Notes under the pieces: model-generated
Databases searched by the model: none
What the model saw: only the letters and a program-made list of their open reading frames with translations
What the model was told of the DNA's origin: nothing
Shown here: positions 1-5,047 of the stretch, piece by piece
Layout: every line of letters starts with the position of its first letter
Numbering within the stretch: position 1 is the stretch's first letter
Source of the DNA: Pedosphaera sp.
GTDB lineage: Bacteria > Verrucomicrobiota > Verrucomicrobiia > Limisphaerales > SXTU01
Direction of reading: 5' to 3'
Length of the DNA stretch: 5,047 bases
NCBI GenBank assembly: GCA_009695395.1
Contig: SIBB01000277.1
Span: 1 to 5,047, forward strand
Made by a program: the position numbers and the translations under genes

Positions 1-999
1 GAGCTTGTCGAGTGCCTCGATGCGAAGACCGGCAAGGAACTCTGGAAACAATCCTTCCCCACGCGCTACACTGACCGCTTCAGCTTCGACAACGGCCCGC
101 GCGCCACACCCTGCATCGCCGACGGCCGTGTCTTCGTCTTCGGTGCCAACGGGAATTTGCACGCGCTCGACCTCGCCACCGGCAAGCCGCTCTGGAGCGT
201 GGACACGCAAAAGGACTTCGGCGCGGACCCGGGCTTCTTCGGCTTCGCCTGCTCGCCGCTCGTGGAGAGCAAGGCGCTGCTCGTCAACGTCGGCGGGAAG
301 AACGGCGCGGGCATCGTCGCCTTCGAGAGCGTCACCGGGAAAGTTTTGTGGCAGGCACCCGACGACGAAGCCAGTTACTCCGCGCCGATCGTCGCGAACC
401 TCGCCGGCCTGCGCCACGCCCTCTTCTTCGCGCGGCACAAGCTCGTATCCCTCGACCCCGCCAACGGCAAAGTCCACTTCACCTTCCCGTGGGGGCCGAA
501 GATGCAGGCCTCCGTGAGTGCCGCCGTGCCCGTCGTGAGTGGCGACACCGTGTTCATCTCGGCTGGCTACGGCGCAGGCGCGGCGTTGCTGCGGGTGAAG
601 GTCGGCGGTGTGGAAAAACTTTGGTCTGGTGAGGAACAACTCACCGCCCAATACGTCACTCCCGTGCTGCGCGAGGGATTTCTCTACGGCTTCGAGGGCC
701 GCGTGGACACCGGCCCCAAGCCCGAGCTGCGCTGCGTGGAACTCGCGACCGGCAAAGTCCGCTGGAGCACGGAGAGCGTCGTGCATGGCGGCATCATCCT
801 CGCGGGTAGCGACCTGCTCATCACCTCCGACAGCGGCGAACTCGTGCGCGTGGCCGCCGACTCGAAAGCCTTTGTGGAAAAAGCCCGCGCCCAAATCCTC
901 GGCCGCGAAGGCCGCGCCCAGCCCGCGCTCGCCGACGGACTCCTCCTCGCGCGCGACAAGACCAAGCTCGTGGCGGTGGACCTGCGCAAGCCGCGATAA
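1..999 (+). CDS. PQQ-like beta-propeller repeat protein, 5' truncated by window edge
   Basis: The frame is open from base 1 to the TAA at 997-999, giving 332 visible residues; the start lies outside the window. A TTG at 157 is internal, because the same frame and repeat pattern continue upstream of it. The protein carries repeated PQQ-like blade motifs of the form LDxxTGKxLW: visible residues 6-15 (LDAKTGKELW), 56-65 (LDLATGKPLW), 108-117 (FESVTGKVLW), 151-160 (a weaker LDPANGKVHF) and 247-256 (VELATGKVRW). A degenerate copy lies near 204-208, and a closing strand LVAVDL sits near the C-terminus. This spacing is typical of BamB-like or quinoprotein-like propellers, which in this bacterial group are usually exported and of unknown substrate. 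No PQQ ligand residues or haem motif (CxxCH) are visible, so the call is a structural fold rather than an enzyme. The gene converges on the DUF1501 gene, 124 bases away. Confidence in the fold is high; function is unknown. Confidence 0.9.
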   Translation, partial: ELVECLDAKTGKELWKQSFPTRYTDRFSFDNGPRATPCIADGRVFVFGANGNLHALDLATGKPLWSVDTQKDFGADPGFFGFACSPLVESKALLVNVGGKNGAGIVAFESVTGKVLWQAPDDEASYSAPIVANLAGLRHALFFARHKLVSLDPANGKVHFTFPWGPKMQASVSAAVPVVSGDTVFISAGYGAGAALLRVKVGGVEKLWSGEEQLTAQYVTPVLREGFLYGFEGRVDTGPKPELRCVELATGKVRWSTESVVHGGIILAGSDLLITSDSGELVRVAADSKAFVEKARAQILGREGRAQPALADGLLLARDKTKLVAVDLRKPR

Positions 1000-1014
1000 G
1001 CCACCCGCGAGCGC

Positions 1015-1088
1015 CTCCCTCTCCCAGCCAGACTCAAAAAGGCCGTCCACAGGACGGCCCTGCCAAGTGTGTGGGTAGGGTGAGGGAG
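1015..1088. repeat. Imperfect outer inverted repeat enclosing the terminator hairpin
   Basis: CTCCCTCTCCC (1015-1025) is the reverse complement of GGGTGAGGGAG (1078-1088) at 10 of 11 positions. These arms enclose the GGCCGTCC/GGACGGCC hairpin, giving a nested two-level palindrome in the convergent gap. C-rich CCCTCTCCC-type arms around a hairpin are typical of dispersed intergenic palindromic elements, but only one copy is visible here, so dispersal is an inference. Confidence 0.4.
1036..1059 (-). terminator. Rho-independent terminator serving the DUF1501 gene
   Basis: GGCCGTCC (1041-1048) and GGACGGCC (1052-1059) form a perfect 8-bp GC-rich stem with a 3-base loop. Read on the minus strand the stem is followed directly by TTTTT (plus-strand AAAAA, 1036-1040), the classic intrinsic terminator layout. 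It begins 65 bases past the DUF1501 stop codon (1124-1126). On the plus strand the hairpin lacks a T-tract, so it would be at most a weak end for the beta-propeller transcript. Confidence 0.75.
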
Positions 1089-1123
1089 AAGGGCCGCGTC
1101 TGCCTGCTCTACTTAAACCAACC

Positions 1124-2578
1124 TCACGCCAACACTTCCCGCACCACGTTCCCCCCGGGCGTGATGGGCCGCAGCCGCCCGCCCGCGTCTTCCACGAAGC
1201 TGTCCGGGTCAATGCCCATCGCGGCATAGACCGTGGCGATGAAGTCCGCGGGGCCGACGGGTTTGTCCGTCACGCGCTCGGCGTTCTTGTCCGACGCGCC
1301 GTGGACGTAGCCGCGCTTTACGCCCGCGCCGGTCATCAGGATGTTGTGGACGAACGACCAATGGTCGCGCCCCGCGCTGCGGTTGATTTTCGGCGAGCGG
1401 CCCATCTCCCCCATCACGATGACGAGTGTCTCGTCCAGCAGGCCGCGCGCTTGCAGGTCCTCGCACAGCGCGGAGTAAGTCTGGTCGAGCGGCGGGAGGC
1501 GGTGGTTCTTGCAGATGTTGAAATGATCGGAGTGCGTGTCCCACGCGGTCGGGTCGCCGCCGGTCTTGTCGTAGGATTCCCAATAGACCGTGACGAACCT
1601 CGTTCCGCGTTCGACGAGCCGCCGCGCCGTGAGTGCGGATTCGCCGAAGAGGTGGCGGCCGTAGCGGTCGCGCAGCGCTGGCTTCTCGCCATCAAGATCG
1701 AACGCACGCCAGGCGCTGTCGCGGGAGCTGTTGTCCGCGAGGATGTCGAGGGCGCGCTTCTGGTAGGCGTCGAAGCGTTCGTAAGTCTCGGAGTTGCCCA
1801 CCCGGTCTGCTTGCACATGAAGCTGTTCGGCAAGCGAACGGCGGTGAGCGAAGCGGTCCAGCGTGATGTCCGCCGGGAGCTTCGTGCCGGGCACGAGGAT
1901 CTTCCCGGCGGCCTGCCGTTGCACGTCGTAGAAGGATTTTGGCTCGTAGGTGTCGCGCAGCTCAACGTCGGTCACGAGGGGGTCCCACTTGCGTCCGAGC
2001 CAGCCGGCGAAGGGGCCGGGGCGGGTGATTTTCTGGCCCCAGCCGGGATTGCACGGCATCCACACGCTCGCGGGCGCGGTGCTGCGGCTGGTGCGAGAGA
2101 GATACTCGACCATCGCGTTCATGCTCGGGGCCTGTGTGTTGAGGACGGGCACGAGGGACTCCAGCTTGTCGGCGGGCGCGCCGGTCATCGTGTAGAGCAT
2201 CCCGGCGCTGTGGTCGTTCTGGTCGTGCGTGGCGGAGCGGATGAGCGTGGAGCGGTCCATCCACTTCGCCGCGCGCGGGAGGTGCTCGCAGAAATGAACG
2301 CCGGGCAACGAGGTGCGGATGGAGCCGAACTCGCCGCGCAATTCGCGGGGCGCGTCGGACTTCGGGTCGAAGGTCTCCTGCGCGGCGGGGCCGCCGAAGA
2401 GGTAGAGGAGGATGACGGACTTGGCCTTACCCTTGCCGGGACGGTTGGGGAGCGTCGCCTCCGCACGGAGCAACTCCGGCAGCGACATGCCTAGCAGGGA
2501 CAGGCCACCAAGTCGCAGTATCTCGCGGCGGCGGAGACCGTCGCAGGCGGCTTGTGTCTGTCCGAGAACGCGAATCAT
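1124..2578 (-). CDS. DUF1501 family protein with twin-arginine signal
   Basis: This 484-residue protein runs from ATG (2578-2576) to TGA (1126-1124), close to the usual size of DUF1501 (PF07394) proteins. DUF1501 proteins share the alkaline-phosphatase/sulfatase-like fold but have no established reaction. The N-terminus has a twin-arginine motif, RRREILR at residues 16-22, then a hydrophobic stretch and an AEA cleavage site ending at residue 41, so export by Tat is likely. Family landmarks in order: LYLFGGP (58-64), THDQNDHS (117-124), FAGWLGRK (190-197), the WDTHSDHF block (346-353), VIVMGEMGRSP (386-396), GRDHW (403-407) and a C-terminal VGPADFIATV segment (441-450). Histidines and acidic residues in the 346-353 and 403-407 blocks are candidate metal ligands by fold analogy. 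The start is supported by its distance to the Tat motif; no clear Shine-Dalgarno sequence precedes it. DUF1501 genes commonly sit beside DUF1549/DUF1553 (PSD1) cytochrome-like genes; neither neighbour here is one. Family call is firm, function open. Confidence 0.95.
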   Translation of the reverse strand: MIRVLGQTQAACDGLRRREILRLGGLSLLGMSLPELLRAEATLPNRPGKGKAKSVILLYLFGGPAAQETFDPKSDAPRELRGEFGSIRTSLPGVHFCEHLPRAAKWMDRSTLIRSATHDQNDHSAGMLYTMTGAPADKLESLVPVLNTQAPSMNAMVEYLSRTSRSTAPASVWMPCNPGWGQKITRPGPFAGWLGRKWDPLVTDVELRDTYEPKSFYDVQRQAAGKILVPGTKLPADITLDRFAHRRSLAEQLHVQADRVGNSETYERFDAYQKRALDILADNSSRDSAWRAFDLDGEKPALRDRYGRHLFGESALTARRLVERGTRFVTVYWESYDKTGGDPTAWDTHSDHFNICKNHRLPPLDQTYSALCEDLQARGLLDETLVIVMGEMGRSPKINRSAGRDHWSFVHNILMTGAGVKRGYVHGASDKNAERVTDKPVGPADFIATVYAAMGIDPDSFVEDAGGRLRPITPGGNVVREVLA

Positions 2579-2611
2579 GGCAGTGCGTGCATGGGCGGGC
2601 TGTCGCCGAGA

Positions 2612-2639
2612 ACCGTAGCGGTGGCGGCGAACTCGTCAA
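2612..2639 (-). promoter_or_regulatory. Possible sigma-70-type promoter for the DUF1501 gene
   Basis: On the minus strand, TTGACG (2639-2634, 5 of 6 matches to TTGACA) is followed after 16 bases by TACGGT (2617-2612, 3 of 6 matches to TATAAT). The -10 box would end 33 bases before the ATG. The -10 element is weak and the region is GC-rich, so this is only the best candidate found close to the gene. Confidence 0.22.
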
Positions 2640-2699
2640 CGTGGGAAATGGGTCAAAACAGGGGCGCAGATGAGTGGGAAAAATAATTTGTATTCATGG

Positions 2700-2727
2700 T
2701 TGACAGCAGGACGCAGAATTCTAGCTT
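2700..2727 (+). promoter_or_regulatory. Possible plus-strand promoter with perfect -35 box
   Basis: TTGACA (2700-2705) matches the sigma-70 -35 consensus exactly and sits in the AT-rich island. At 16 bases' spacing lies TAGCTT (2722-2727), 3 of 6 matches to TATAAT. No convincing plus-strand gene follows for 1.7 kb, so a real promoter here would make a non-coding or antisense transcript running into the hairpins at 2750-2894. The weak -10 box keeps confidence low. Confidence 0.2.
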
Positions 2728-2789
2728 CTTTTAGCTATTTGAAGCTTTTGATTCGGGCGGCAGCACGTTTCTTCAGCGGGATTCCCCAT
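2721..2789 (-). other. Possible 22-codon leader ORF with perfect Shine-Dalgarno
   Basis: On the minus strand AAGGAGG (2801-2795) is followed after 5 bases by ATG (2789-2787), ideal ribosome-binding geometry. The frame encodes MGNPAEETCCRPNQKLQIAKRS and stops at TAG (2723-2721), 142 bases ahead of the DUF1501 start. Both the Shine-Dalgarno and the ATG lie in the loop of the 2750-2820 hairpin. The peptide is too short for codon-bias or family evidence. It may be a leader peptide, a tiny protein or chance; chance is a serious option because polypurine runs are common in this DNA. Confidence 0.15.
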
Positions 2790-2820
2790 CCCCACCTCCT
2801 TGGCGTCTGCTGCCCGAATC
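2750..2820. repeat. Long stem-loop (inverted repeat) in the intergenic region
   Basis: GATTCGGGC (2750-2758) pairs perfectly with GCCCGAATC (2812-2820). The stem continues through a G-T position (2759/2811), four more pairs (2760-2763 with 2807-2810) and, after a bulged C at 2764, three further pairs (2765-2767 with 2804-2806). About 17 pairs enclose a 36-base loop. On the plus strand the stem is followed by TTCTTTCT, a weak T-rich tail. The length exceeds chance pairing, so it probably forms an RNA structure or a DNA palindrome; its role is unknown. Confidence 0.55.
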
Positions 2821-2869
2821 TTCTTTCTCCCGACTCCCGCTTCCACACCTTCCCCTGAGCGTGGCGAAG

Positions 2870-2894
2870 CCCCTTAAACTTCACGTTTAAGGGG
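2870..2894. terminator. Perfect 10-bp hairpin, possible U-less terminator
   Basis: CCCCTTAAAC (2870-2879) and GTTTAAGGGG (2885-2894) form a perfect 10-bp stem with a 5-base loop, TTCAC. It lies 113 bases beyond the esterase stop codon and is the best candidate for the end of that transcript. No T-run follows on either strand, so termination would not follow the classic intrinsic form. An operator palindrome or dispersed repeat are alternatives. Confidence 0.35.
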
Positions 2895-3007
2895 AGAAAG
2901 GGGCGAAAATCCCTCCGTTGGCGCTCAACCGGTCTGGACAGGGAGGTGTCAGGCCTCGATTCGGTCCCCCTGGAGGTAGGCAGGAACCATTTCTAATCCC
3001 AGAACTC

Positions 3008-4330
3008 TTACTTGCCTGCCTGCATCGCCTTGACGTGCGCTAACGTGCCGTTGCGCATGGCCTCGCTCGCCTTGGGCGTGCTCGTGTGGCCGGCGTCCGG
3101 GTCATTGTGGATGGCTTTCTTCCCGGTGATATTATTGTAGGCCGCATACACGCTGGTCGGCGGGCAGGTGGTGTCAATGAACCCCACGGTGAAGACCGCT
3201 CCGGCCTTCGTGCGCGTGGCGAAGTTCATCGCGTCGTGATAGCGGACGGCCTCCACCACCTTCGGGTCGGGCTTCTCGGCGGACGGGCTGGGTATGAATT
3301 TCGGCCAGCCGTTGATGCGGTTGGCGACGATGCCTGTGTGGTCGCATCCGGCCGGCACGCCAGCGGCGAGGAACGTCACCCGCGGATCCAATCCTGCAGC
3401 CACGATGGCTTGGTATCCGCCCTGACTCGCTCCATAGACCACGACTGTCTTGCCATCCCATTCCGGCTGCGCGGTGAGGAAATCCACCGCGCGCACAAGT
3501 CGGAGGAACATTCCCCGGAAGTAAACTGTGTCCCGCGACTCGCGGCCACGGATGCGGTAGTCGCGCAGGTCAGCATTGGCGAGGTCGGTGTAAAACTTGT
3601 CCGGCTGACCGTTGGGCAGGCCGTGCGCGTTGATGTCCAGCGCGAGGAAGTTCTGCTTCGCCCAACCCACCGCCCCGCCGAGGCTGGCGCTGCGCACGCC
3701 CGCGCCGTGGACGAGCAGGATGATGGGCAGGCTCTTGGGTTTCGAGTTCTCAGGCTTTGCGAAGTAGCCGGATACCGGCGCGCCGACGGAATCCGCCTGC
3801 AAGTCAAACGCGGTGACGCCCGCCGTCGCCTGTTTCACCGGCGTGAGCCGCGGGTTCACGGGCACGGCGGCGAGTTGCTTCTTCTGGTCAGCCCAGAACC
3901 TGTCGAAGTCCACCGGCACGGGCTGGCTCGGTTTGATTTTCAACGGGTCAATGCCTGCGCCACCGAGACCGGTGTAGGCTTTCTTCTCCGCACTGGTGAA
4001 CGACGCGCGGCACAGGAGAAAGCCCGGTTCGTCGAGTTGGCCGGTGATTGTGGCGACGCCATTGGCGAGCTTGGCCTTGCCGCTGGTTGCGGGAGGCATT
4101 CCATCCTTGGTGATAGTCCATTGCACCTCGGCCTCGGCGACGGGCTGCTTGTCCAACGTGAGCTCCAGCTTGAAACTCACGGTCTCGCCGGACTTGTAGA
4201 GCGCGTCGGCGCGGTCAGGCGTGACCTTCAGGATGTAGTTGGTGGAGGGCCCCTGTGCGGAGAGGGACAACGCCGGTGCGAGCAGCGCGGCGGCCAATAG
4301 AAACGAACGACGAACGAGGTGCATGTGCAT
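3008..4330 (-). CDS. Secreted acetylxylan esterase-like alpha/beta-hydrolase (CE7 type)
   Basis: This 440-residue protein runs from ATG (4330-4328) to TAA (3010-3008). Residues 1-25 form a Sec-type signal peptide: charged MHMHLVRR, hydrophobic LLAAALLAPAL, likely cleavage near LSA/QG. Residues ~30-125 look like a beta-sandwich, Ig-like domain. Residues ~140-435 are an alpha/beta-hydrolase resembling acetylxylan esterase/cephalosporin-C deacetylase (AXE1, PF05448). Visible motifs are VHGAG (207-211, oxyanion region), DINAHG (232-237), YFRGMFLRLVRAVDFL (270-285), the nucleophile elbow GASQGG (300-305, Ser302), the acid in GFIDTTCPP (Asp386) and the base His415 in DAGH. All three triad residues are therefore present. 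The classical CE7 RGQ and HE motifs are replaced by NAHG and GH, so the substrate may differ from acetylated xylan or cephalosporins. The expected role is removal of acetyl or other acyl groups from polysaccharide outside the cytoplasm. A second in-frame ATG (codon 3) is also possible; neither has a Shine-Dalgarno. Confidence 0.9.
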   Translation of the reverse strand: MHMHLVRRSFLLAAALLAPALSLSAQGPSTNYILKVTPDRADALYKSGETVSFKLELTLDKQPVAEAEVQWTITKDGMPPATSGKAKLANGVATITGQLDEPGFLLCRASFTSAEKKAYTGLGGAGIDPLKIKPSQPVPVDFDRFWADQKKQLAAVPVNPRLTPVKQATAGVTAFDLQADSVGAPVSGYFAKPENSKPKSLPIILLVHGAGVRSASLGGAVGWAKQNFLALDINAHGLPNGQPDKFYTDLANADLRDYRIRGRESRDTVYFRGMFLRLVRAVDFLTAQPEWDGKTVVVYGASQGGYQAIVAAGLDPRVTFLAAGVPAGCDHTGIVANRINGWPKFIPSPSAEKPDPKVVEAVRYHDAMNFATRTKAGAVFTVGFIDTTCPPTSVYAAYNNITGKKAIHNDPDAGHTSTPKASEAMRNGTLAHVKAMQAGK

Positions 4331-4336
4331 GGGCGG

Positions 4337-4365
4337 GTTATCCGATACGGCGCGCCCGCCGACAA
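4337..4365 (-). promoter_or_regulatory. Promoter-like pair immediately upstream of the esterase
   Basis: On the minus strand TTGTCG (4365-4360, 4 of 6 to TTGACA) and GATAAC (4342-4337, 4 of 6 to TATAAT) are separated by 17 bases. The -10 box ends 6 bases before the ATG at 4330, so transcription would begin at or within a base or two of the start codon. That fits the absence of a Shine-Dalgarno sequence. Confidence 0.35.
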
Positions 4366-4394
4366 GCGAATCCCCCCGGGCGTCAGATTTTCAG

Positions 4395-4423
4395 TTTCCG
4401 CCGCCCCTCTTTTTTCCTAGCCT
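4395..4423 (+). promoter_or_regulatory. Promoter-like pair immediately upstream of the beta-helix gene
   Basis: TTTCCG (4395-4400, 3 of 6 matches) and TAGCCT (4418-4423, 3 of 6 matches) are 17 bases apart, with a T-run (4410-4415) between them. The -10-like box ends 6 bases before the ATG at 4430, the same geometry as the divergent esterase promoter candidate. Consensus matches are weak; the shared spacing is the main support. Confidence 0.25.
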
Positions 4424-4429
4424 GCCCCC

Positions 4430-5047
4430 ATGTTCAAGCCGACCGACCTCTTCGACCTCACGCAGACGGAGCACGCGGCCCTGTTCGACGGCTGCGAGTT
4501 CGCGTGGGACGCGCTCCAGAAGCTGAAGGCCTACATCAAGGCGAACGCGAAGGACGCGCCGCCGCACGCCTTCGGCAGCCGGGTCTTCATTGGCCAAAAC
4601 GTCCTCATCGGCGAAGGCACCGTCATCGAGGACGGCGCGATGATTAAGGGCCCGGCCATCATCGGGCGGAACTGCGAGATTCGCCACGGCGCCTACCTCC
4701 GCGACCACGTCCTCATCGGCGACGGCTGCCTCATCGGGAACTCCTCCGAGCTGAAGCACTCGATCCTCTTCAACGGCTGTCAGGTGCCGCACTTCAACTA
4801 CGTGGGCGATTCCATCCTCGGCCACAAGGCCCACCTCGGCGCGGGCGTCATCCTCTCGAACCTCAAGTCCCTCCCCGGCAATGTCACCGTGGAAATCAAC
4901 GGCCAGCCGCACGACACGGGCCTGCGCAAGTTCGGCGCGATGCTTGGGGACAAGGCCGACATCGGCTGCAACTCCGTGCTCAACCCCGGCAGCGTCATCG
5001 GGCGCGGCACGCTGATGTATCCGCTCACGAACTGGCGCGGCGTCGTC
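4430..5047 (+). CDS. Stand-alone GlmU-C-like hexapeptide (LbH) acyltransferase, 3' truncated
   Basis: An ATG at 4430 opens a frame that stays open to the window edge, giving 206 residues with no stop. Residues 1-45 are a short helical N-terminal segment, followed by left-handed beta-helix hexapeptide repeats from about residue 48 (VFIGQNVLIGEGTVIEDG, then AIIGRNCEIRHGAYL and VLIGDGCLIGNSSELK). The block PHFNYVGDSILG (120-131) resembles the acetyltransferase active site of GlmU; by that alignment His121 would be the catalytic base and Tyr124 a substrate contact. Further coils run to the C-terminal edge (KADIGCNSVLNPGSVIGRGT, 175-194). GlmU's C-terminal domain acetylates glucosamine-1-phosphate; here the N-terminal nucleotidyltransferase domain is absent and replaced by about 45 residues. 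Such proteins are often annotated as UDP-GlcNAc diphosphorylase, which the missing domain does not support. It is probably a cytoplasmic trimer. It is transcribed divergently from the esterase; CCTGCCCCC before the ATG holds no Shine-Dalgarno. Fold is secure, substrate inferred. Confidence 0.88.
   Translation, partial: MFKPTDLFDLTQTEHAALFDGCEFAWDALQKLKAYIKANAKDAPPHAFGSRVFIGQNVLIGEGTVIEDGAMIKGPAIIGRNCEIRHGAYLRDHVLIGDGCLIGNSSELKHSILFNGCQVPHFNYVGDSILGHKAHLGAGVILSNLKSLPGNVTVEINGQPHDTGLRKFGAMLGDKADIGCNSVLNPGSVIGRGTLMYPLTNWRGVV

Larger units (their letters stand above)
2579..3007. other. Intergenic region with AT-rich island and two hairpins
   Basis: This 429-base gap lies between the esterase stop and the DUF1501 start, both on the minus strand. 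I see no convincing larger gene. Bases 2671-2750 contain 29 G+C out of 80 (36%), a sharp dip against the GC-rich flanks. The dip is followed by a long hairpin (2750-2820) and a perfect short hairpin (2870-2894). The stretch 2911-3007 shows only minor pairings, such as TCCCT (2910-2914) with AGGGA (2940-2944), and no T-tract terminator for the esterase. The length and the hairpin between the genes argue against a tight operon. Confidence 0.7.

Noticed and set aside
5..517. A 170-codon plus-strand frame overlapping the beta-propeller gene
   Set aside because: It is Ser/Arg/Pro/Thr-rich, typical of a shifted frame in GC-rich DNA, while the frame starting at base 1 carries the PQQ-like repeats.
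1301..2494. A 397-codon open frame on the plus strand, opposite the DUF1501 gene
   Set aside because: The translation is Arg/Gly/Val/Ala-rich with no domain pattern, and it lies wholly antisense to a well-supported family gene. Long antisense frames are expected in GC-rich coding DNA.
2670..2858. A 62-codon plus-strand frame in the intergenic region, with AGGGG five bases before its ATG
   Set aside because: It spans the AT-rich island and the first hairpin, shows no consistent codon-position bias and resembles no family I recognise. The stem-loop explains the sequence better.
3086..4300. A 404-codon open frame on the plus strand, opposite the esterase gene
   Set aside because: It mirrors the hydrolase reading frame, has low-complexity Arg/Val/His-rich composition and no recognisable motif, while the minus frame has a signal peptide and full catalytic triad.
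4391..4912. A 173-codon minus-strand frame opposite the beta-helix gene
   Set aside because: Its periodic Val/Ala/Asp/Glu-rich pattern is the antisense image of the hexapeptide repeats, and it would overlap the divergent promoter region.
1..5047. Search for CRISPR arrays, transposase genes, integrase sites, tRNAs, toxin-antitoxin pairs or phage genes
   Set aside because: No regularly spaced direct repeats, transposase or integrase motifs, tRNA cloverleaf or phage-type genes are visible. The known families account for most of the window.

Overview
The window suggests a GC-rich member of the Verrucomicrobiota/Planctomycetota group, more likely Verrucomicrobiota. The basis is gene content: a twin-arginine DUF1501 protein, a PQQ-like beta-propeller protein, a secreted CE7-type esterase with a 'DINAHG' segment, and a stand-alone left-handed beta-helix acyltransferase. 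This is an inference from family distribution, not a database result.

Layout: (1) 1-999, plus strand, the 3' part of a PQQ-like beta-propeller gene cut by the left edge. (2) 1000-1123, a convergent gap with a strong hairpin whose T-tract lies on the minus side, nested in a larger imperfect inverted repeat. (3) 1124-2578, minus strand, a complete DUF1501 gene with a Tat-type signal. (4) 2579-3007, a 429-base gap with an AT-rich island, two hairpins and a 22-codon mini-ORF with a perfect Shine-Dalgarno sequence; no convincing larger gene. (5) 3008-4330, minus strand, a complete secreted alpha/beta-hydrolase of the acetylxylan esterase (CE7) type. (6) 4331-4429, a 99-base divergent promoter region. 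(7) 4430-5047, plus strand, the 5' part of a hexapeptide-repeat GlmU-C-like acyltransferase cut by the right edge.

How the genes relate: there is no clear operon. The beta-propeller, DUF1501 and esterase products all look exported or envelope-linked, which fits the large secreted polysaccharide-degrading repertoire of these phyla. The beta-helix protein looks cytoplasmic and belongs with nucleotide-sugar or amino-sugar metabolism. None of the start codons of the three genes whose starts are visible has a clear Shine-Dalgarno sequence. The two divergent genes each have a promoter-like pair placed so that transcription could begin at or next to the start codon.

I found no mobile element, CRISPR array, tRNA, rRNA or defence system. 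The least ordinary parts are the 2579-3007 gap, the hairpin element at 1015-1088, and the motif deviations in the esterase.
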